From contig OU612067.1 in assembly GCA_914767715.1 (NCBI GenBank), positions 1,736,001-1,800,000 of the forward strand: DNA of 64,000 bases, in the 5' to 3' direction. Both the position numbers and the translations under genes were made by a program. This document shows, one piece after another, positions 59,701 through 64,000 of the stretch. Within the stretch, counting starts at the first letter, position 1, and every line of letters begins with the position of its first letter. The notes under the pieces were generated by a model, which made no database searches, had not been told where the DNA came from, and worked only from the letters and a program-made list of their open reading frames with translations. Source of the stretch: Membranipora membranacea. Lineage: Eukaryota; Bryozoa; Gymnolaemata; Cheilostomatida; Membraniporidae.

Positions 59701-62700
59701 GGAGATCTTGTGTGGAGATTACATATGTGGAGATCTTGTGTGGAGATTACATATGTGGAGATCTTGTGTGGAGATTACATATGTGGATATTATATATGTG
59801 GAGCTCTTAACTCTGATGATGACGATGATGAAAATGGAGAAATTTTGTTATATACCACAAAGCTTAGCCATTCATCCTGGGTGTTATAAAACAATTAAAG
59901 CAAAGTTGTGCAGCAGGGTTTGAAATGGAATTCGTTGAATCTCGATAAATCACTGTTCAAATATTTCATAAAATTACAGCGTAATAAAGTGTTGAATGAG
60001 ATATTATGATGATTCCAAGTAAGGTGACCATTATTGGGTCAGACATATATATGGCCTTAAGCCATTAAATTTGGCATACACTATGAGGCTTTGATAACAA
60101 ACACAATAGATTTAAAACTGTATGAACAGGATTACCTCATAGGGACAGTCCTATCGTTACCTCTCCTCTCCATCTCACGTTTTGGGGAGGGATACCATCT
60201 AAAGTTTAGTCTCCAATTAAACCCGCCCCAGGTTGTATCACCTCCAGTTATATACTGAAAGTTATCATCACTTATAACGTCTATAATCGGACAAACTGCC
60301 GTCTTCCTGGATGAGAAAATAGGAGTAACAATGATCTTAACTGATGTTTGCCAGGCAACTTTAGATATCAATACTTTGTAGCCCTCACAAGTCTGGAAAA
60401 TCAAATTAACATACTGCGTAAATACAGGCGCCATGGGATATCACTGTCAAACCACAAAGAATGGTGTTGCTGGGAAGTCATCTTTTAGTAAAAGACAAAC
60501 TAAGATGGTTTCAGCAGACTGAATGAATTTAACCTGTAATGTTCCCCTACTACACTGACAACAGCAGGCAGTAAGGTTGTACGATACTCATGACATCACA
60601 GTCCAAACAGGACAGCGTGTAGAATTATTTATAATAACATCATAGGTAACTTACTTATCCTTATATATCTCATATAACATAGGCTCTAACCAGCCCTCAG
60701 TACACTCACAATGTGCATCTAGGAAGGTGAGAACCTTCCCTGTAGCGTATTTAGCACCTGCATTAATAATAATATAGAGCTGTGTTAGGCTACATGATAT
60801 GGAATAGGCACAAACTTACCAAATTTATTATTTATTTGTATCTTATACCATTGGGATTGTATACTCTGATGATATAATTATGATGTTGTGATTCAAACAC
60901 CATAGACTAATCTGTATTATTATTAAATTATAGTACAGTCTTCGATTGGCACTCAATCTAGTAAGTGCACTAAGATTTTATTCCATAGTAGAGATGAAGC
61001 ATGTCGGAACAGGTGACTCCCAATATTCAATAACAGCGTGATGTTATCGGCTTGTTATACTGACCTTTAAGTCTGGCCCTGATAAGCCCGCCTCGTTGTG
61101 GGGTCCTCAGTACACGAGTTAATACTGGTAACTTGGCGATATAATCATCTAATTTCTGATGTAAATGTTCTACAATGATAAATGATCTGAATACATCTAC
61201 CGACATTCCATCTGATAGATGTTTAATTCTTAGGTATCTCTATGGCCTACTGATGATATTCAGTTGAGCTGCTACACCATTATTGAATGAGTTAGTACTT
61301 TTTTGCATATTTTTTAAGGAATTATTTTTTGTAGACAGGGGAATAAATGCCACATAGCAGAGAGTGGATCATTACTCACAGAATAAGGAAATACATTGAC
61401 AGATTTAACTGTAACCGATTAATTAACAACATAGATTTATACACCTTATATTCCGGCAGGTAGTTATATCATTGTTATTATCATGTATTTGTAGGTAAAG
61501 AAGTTGGTGGAGGATAACAAACTAATATAAAGAGGTTAAATTTCCTCAGGTCCTTGAACAAGTCACATTCAGGAGGGTATCTCATAGACGCATAGTCAAC
61601 TTCGCTTGGGAAATACCCACAGTTCAGCAAGCGGTATGTGAGAATTTTCTCAGAATACAATCAGGTAATTACAGGGCAGTAAATGATGGAGTAAGATTAG
61701 GAAAGTCCCAGTTAACTGGGAAGTATTATGGAGCTGAACAGATCATTATCATCATCATGTTACTTAGTCCATCGATGGTCAATTAATGGTGACATCTATG
61801 GGAGCATGATTGCCCCTTAACTGTCAAGGAATGATGTACACATTTTATGTAAAATGTAAATTTGAGTCGGTAACTGCCCCATATTTTATATTAATATATT
61901 GAGTTGAGTCGAGGATATCATACCTTGATCACTGGCATCGTCTACCATGATTATCTCTTTGAGTAGTCTGCGAGGTGATCTATTGATGACGCTGTGTACA
62001 GTCCGGAGCAGTGTGGACCAGGCTTCATTGTGGAATACTATAATAACACTGGTATCTGGTAGATCTGGTACGTGTTTATACGCCTCTATAGAACTACAGC
62101 TAAAACAACAACAAATATAAACATGTAATCAGTGGAGCGCTGATCAATAAGGAGGATAGTATACTTGGTTAGGAGGAGGTGTGAGGGATGAGCGATCCTC
62201 AGGATTCCCCTTAGATCAGCTACAACCACCAAGAAGTGACAATTAGGGCCTTTAATTATATACCAACACATATCTGACCAGATACCATAGATTGAGCCAT
62301 TGATGGTGTCACAGCACCTCTCTTATGACTTCCTAGTCTCATATAATAATTCATTTTGTGTACATTTATCCAGAATTAATGAGCCGTTAATTTATCTGTG
62401 ATTTTAATCTATAGAGTACCAGTTTGTCAGACTGGAAACATATTCTGTTTGTACCTCTCTGTAATCTAACTAAGGGCCTGAAAAATGTGAGCTATGATTT
62501 CTGGTTGTTTGGCAGGGTGTTCAGAGGCATCATTTGTAGCCCCTCGCTGCTTAACTCGCATTTTCATGACATCCAATTAAATAACTTGATATGATCAAGG
62601 GAGGGTAAATTGATGAAATGATGATCCACTTATATGACATTTTTTTAACTCTGCCAACTTTCATAACACTGCGAACACGTGTTAATTGATCATTATTGTA

Positions 62701-63727
62701 CTTTTGATGCACATATCACCTATGATTTCTTCGGTTCCATGTTACTGCCAAGTTTAAACATCACAAGCTGTGAACTGTTAGTCACCAGTTCAATAATCTT
62801 ACCATATGAGTTTGGAACGGAACATAAGTCTTACTAAATATCTGACAGCAGATAATTACATATCAAACTAAGCCTTGTACTTACCCAGATATCCGATAAT
62901 CAGGAAGACTACGATTGAGAGACATCAGGTCACTGGCCAGCAGATTAAACTGATTCACTTTAAACATTTCCTTAGATTTCTCCTCCAGATGTTTTGGAAT
63001 AATCACAGCTTTACCTCCATCACCTGGGCCTGATGGGCCTCCCTTCAGAGCTGTAAGTATACATGTTATATTGTTGATGGTTGTATTGCGGAGTCCCAGC
63101 GCATAACAAGCTTCACACAAACCAGCTGACTATTCTGCAGTATGGGTTTCATACATATTACTGAGTAAAACTGATTCAATAAACATACACAAACTAACTA
63201 CTTCCACATCCACATCATAATCATCCCTACTGACAATATTAGATAACTACTCACTGGCCTAATTGACAGGTCAGCCCTGTTAGCTAATCCAATCACAGAC
63301 ATAAGGCAGACAGAAAAACGGACACATCCAATAGAATCAAATATCAAAGTGTAGCAAAGCAATGTTGAATCCAACTGAGAGTGTATTGAGGTACATTGAT
63401 AGATTCTAGCTAGTCAGCCGACCAAGATGACTTGTGTATCTCAACCTCTTACGCGTTTTGTAACATGATTACCAATCACTCACCTTCGGGGACCTTATCC
63501 AGGAATTTATCCATCAATCCTTTGACCTCTGTGACAGAGTCATCTTCCTCAGCACTATCTCCCATCTCATCTTGTTTATGTCTGATGTTCCGCTGTCCAC
63601 CTCCGGACGAGCGAGGAGTTGTGTCACAACCACTGAAGTAGTTTAGTATGAACACATCGAGAAGACACCATACTAACGATGTCAAAACCACAATCTTAAG
63701 AACATGTTGAGCTTTTCTGCTAAACAT
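56709..63727 (-). CDS. GALNT: Polypeptide N-acetylgalactosaminyltransferase, GALNT1/13-like
   Basis: A Golgi type II membrane enzyme that adds GalNAc from UDP-GalNAc to Ser/Thr, starting mucin-type O-glycans. Coding exons: 63484-63727, 62885-63050, 61924-62099, 61065-61169, 60655-60757, 60136-60306, 59253-59370, 58650-58830, 58075-58214, 57621-57719, 57233-57361, 56963-57032 and 56709-56761. All phases close: 584 residues (human GALNT1 has 559). Residues 9-30 are the membrane anchor. The GT-A domain includes [20 protein letters not shown], the metal-binding DAHCE (Asp244, His246), [16 protein letters not shown] (351-355) and the third metal ligand His379 (GHVFRK). The ricin-type lectin domain starts near 469: alpha (CIDANGG, QIF), beta (CMDATS, QAW) and gamma (CIALVN, QKW). 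The gamma CLD motif has lost its Asp. The start is the ATG at 63727, the first in frame after a likely 5' UTR acceptor (TTTTTCAG near 63781). Confidence 0.96.
57795..57850. repeat. TA-rich microsatellite in GALNT intron
   Basis: An (AT)n run passes into GATATGATATAATATAACAT-type repeats. No other feature is seen. Confidence 0.85.
59690..59790. repeat. 28-bp tandem repeat in GALNT intron
   Basis: The unit ACATATGTGGAGATCTTGTG plus TGGAGATT is repeated about three times, followed by a partial fourth copy. Confidence 0.9.
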
Positions 63728-63748
63728 CTTCACTTTCACAGCCTGTAT

Positions 63749-63757
63749 CTATACCAT
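63749..63757 (-). promoter_or_regulatory. Minimal upstream ORF in the GALNT leader
   Basis: In the putative 5' UTR, about 20 nt upstream of the GALNT start codon, the minus strand reads ATG GTA TAG, a two-codon upstream ORF. Such elements can lower translation of the main frame. This holds only if the leader includes this segment, as the acceptor near 63781 suggests. Confidence 0.45.
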
Positions 63758-64000
63758 CGCTTCCAGCCTAGGCCAAATGATCTGAAAAAGGAATAAGATA
63801 ATATAATGAAGAGGTTTGATGCATTACTCATCTAAACAAGTCAGGTTATGGGAAAACTAACCATATAGCTGTCCTCATGGAGAGCGGTCACATTGTTCTG
63901 TATCTAATATATAATACTGATGGACTTCAGCATTTTGTTTGAAGAAGTATCAGATAATCCTCACCAGGCCTGACATGTTCTTTATAACATTTGTAGACCC

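Overview
This is a stretch of animal nuclear DNA. It is AT-rich, with short, regular GT-AG introns, and every recognisable gene is split into many exons. The enzymes are metazoan types: a GALNT1/13-like mucin-type O-glycosyltransferase with its ricin lectin domain, an animal-type GFPT, and an omega-class GST. Compact introns, tandem families of small secreted proteins and many small DNA transposons suggest a marine invertebrate, perhaps a sponge or another early-branching animal. The species cannot be fixed from the sequence. Nothing bacterial, viral or CRISPR-like was found.

Layout. 1-4.3 kb: repeats, a collagen-like G-X-Y stretch, and a possible minus-strand exon at the left edge. 4.3-7.3 kb (-): omega GST, six exons. 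7.4-10.2 kb: intergenic, holding two non-autonomous transposons, one with TTAA target sites. 10.2-22.2 kb (+): a complete GFPT gene of 19 coding exons, including a 9-nt microexon and a tandemly repeated splice acceptor. 22.5-39.2 kb: three tandem copies of a cassette carrying a five-exon gene for a small secreted cysteine-rich protein (family A). Two copies are intact and the third is a pseudogene. Between them lie a non-LTR retrotransposon remnant, MITEs and satellites. 41-50.1 kb: two tandem copies of a four-exon gene for another small secreted protein (family B), separated by a hAT-type MITE. 51.3-55.6 kb (+): most of an unrecognised gene of about 500 residues. 56.7-63.7 kb (-): a complete GALNT gene of 13 coding exons. 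I derived exon boundaries by hand from splice-site consensus, codon phase and family similarity, and all phases close for the named genes.

Functional links. GFPT catalyses the committing step to UDP-GlcNAc, which is epimerised to UDP-GalNAc, the donor used by GALNT, so the window holds the entry enzyme and an end user of one pathway. Whether their proximity means anything is unknown. The two secreted families look lineage-specific and recently amplified. The features most worth checking are the GFPT linker variants (microexon, 42-bp acceptor repeat, missing PKA serine) and the propeptide-like layout of family A.
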